NCBI GenBank assembly: GCA_015489555.1
Contig: WFZN01000047.1
Location: 1-22,636 of the forward strand
Direction: 5' to 3'
Source: Candidatus Dojkabacteria bacterium
GTDB taxonomy: Bacteria; Patescibacteriota; Dojkabacteria; GCA-002793355
Length of the DNA stretch: 22,636 nt
Made by a program: the position numbers and the translations under genes. The first letter of the stretch is position 1; each line of letters starts with the position of its first letter. Shown piece by piece: positions 21,822 through 22,636 of the stretch. The notes beneath the pieces are model-generated. The model worked only from the letters and a program-made list of their open reading frames with translations. It had not been told where the DNA came from and did not search any database.

Positions 21822-22636
21822 CTATTTAACAATCGGCGAAGGCGCGCCATTAAAAAGCGCCCAATCAAAAACTTCAGGCATGGACGGCTGAGCCATTAAA
21901 ACACGCACTCGCTCTACTTTAACACGTTTATTGTCATCTCCTGTACTATAGGCAACTCCCCCAAAAACAACCTGTTGTAATATAGGCAGATCAGAATAAT
22001 TATTCCCCGTCACGCTTAGATAGATCCTCTGACTAGGATTTTTCAAGATTGAAACAATTCTATAGAAATTTACTCCTTCACTAGCGGTCGTTTGCACTCT
22101 TACCCTCGTTGAGCCGTAAGTGTCGCTCTTTGTCGGATCCACAGGTACGTTTGTAGCAGTAACTCCCCCTATGCATTCAATATATGACACTGATGTTCCC
22201 GTTGAATTATACTGAATCGAACATGAACCAGATACGTCTAATTGGCCTCCATTAACAAAGTAGGAAGTCACTAACAAAATATCGTTTCCATTTGCTTTAG
22301 AATGTATCTCTATAACACTATCACTACCCGTCTTAGAAACCGCGGGGGGAGGCGACAATGTCACCTGAATCCCTTCCCCATTTTTAGCAAGATAACCAAT
22401 GATTTGATAATATTTATCTATATAAATTGCCGATTCATCATCACACTTAGTATCCTTAGAATAGGTACTAGCTTCCCCACATATACCAAATTCATACAGA
22501 TATACTCTACCATCTGAATCATTAATTATAATTCCAGGATTATCCATATAATCTGTTGTAATACGGTCGAGTCCTGCCAATAGTAAACCCTCTAAGCGCT
22601 GTGTCTCTTTCTCTAATGTAAACTGTAAAATACCAC
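21822..22636 (-). CDS. possible pilin-like or exported protein, N-terminus beyond the window
   Basis: About 271 residues are visible; the frame is open to the right edge with no start needed inside the window (a TTG at 22580 is internal). The family is uncertain. The first visible residues (LQFTLEKETQRLEGLLLAGL) suggest a helix continuing from an upstream hydrophobic stem, as in minor pilins. A beta-rich, Ser/Thr/Gly-rich domain with several cysteines follows (FGICGEAS, TKCDDES, GSCSIQY, IECIGG), consistent with an exported protein. No enzyme motif is seen. It ends at TAG 21822, 23 nt before tRNA-Gly(TCC). The pilin idea is a weak inference and would be settled by the missing N-terminus. Confidence 0.55.
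   Translation of the reverse strand, partial: GILQFTLEKETQRLEGLLLAGLDRITTDYMDNPGIIINDSDGRVYLYEFGICGEASTYSKDTKCDDESAIYIDKYYQIIGYLAKNGEGIQVTLSPPPAVSKTGSDSVIEIHSKANGNDILLVTSYFVNGGQLDVSGSCSIQYNSTGTSVSYIECIGGVTATNVPVDPTKSDTYGSTRVRVQTTASEGVNFYRIVSILKNPSQRIYLSVTGNNYSDLPILQQVVFGGVAYSTGDDNKRVKVERVRVLMAQPSMPEVFDWALFNGAPSPIVK

Noticed and set aside
1..22636. TGA recoding (Gracilibacteria/Absconditabacteria-type code)
   Set aside because: Genes stop at TGA (9096, 9456) and no frame requires reading through one.
1..22636. CRISPR arrays, insertion sequences, phage genes
   Set aside because: No spaced direct repeats, transposase, integrase or phage genes were seen on either strand.

Overview
The window is 22.6 kb of compact, AT-rich bacterial chromosome. 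Coding density is high, many genes are co-oriented and separated by 1-70 nt, six tRNA genes are interspersed, and I see no mobile element, rRNA or CRISPR array. TGA is used as a stop (9096 and 9456), so the code is standard. Several traits suggest a Candidate Phyla Radiation (Patescibacteria)-like organism, but this is inference, not proof: a SecA with an extra segment between motifs I and II, very small ribosomal genes, almost no clear Shine-Dalgarno sites, unencoded CCA ends on five of six tRNAs, and short operons.

Layout, left to right. (1) 1-8128, minus strand: a surface/export block. It holds a secreted multidomain M23 peptidase (8128), an unknown membrane-anchored protein (5001), SecA (3595), a small zinc-ribbon protein (811) and TsaE, which runs off the left edge. 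(2) 8240-10737, minus strand: a cupin-type phosphoglucose-isomerase homologue that has lost all its metal ligands, an overlapping membrane protein, an XRE-type regulator, tRNA-Gly(GCC) and trmD. (3) 10917-12200, plus strand: tRNA-Thr(TGT), tRNA-Thr(GGT) and a YhaM-type exoribonuclease. (4) 12181-14738, minus strand: bL32, NusB, RNase III, bS16, tRNA-Arg(GCG) and an M50 membrane protease. (5) 14973-19173, plus strand: the cell-shape operon mreB-mreC-mreD-PBP2. (6) 19200-21798, minus strand: tRNA-Gly(TCC), bL33, tRNA-Trp(CCA), SecE, NusG, uL11, uL1 and bL28. (7) 21822-22636, minus strand: the C-terminal part of a gene of uncertain, possibly pilin-like, identity.

The block joins information processing (ribosome, tRNA, NusB/NusG, RNase III, TrmD, TsaE) with export and envelope functions (SecA, SecE, MreBCD, PBP2, M23, M50). 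The signals I consider most worth a second look are: -10 boxes placed exactly 5-6 nt before start codons, predicting leaderless mRNAs; a perfect 17-bp inverted repeat framing the rpmF/mreB divergent promoters; a perfect 16-bp palindrome inside the M23 gene that encodes an apparent extra loop; a cPGI-family cupin with every metal ligand replaced; and tRNA genes punctuating operons at a near-constant distance (about 25-36 nt) ahead of the next start codon.
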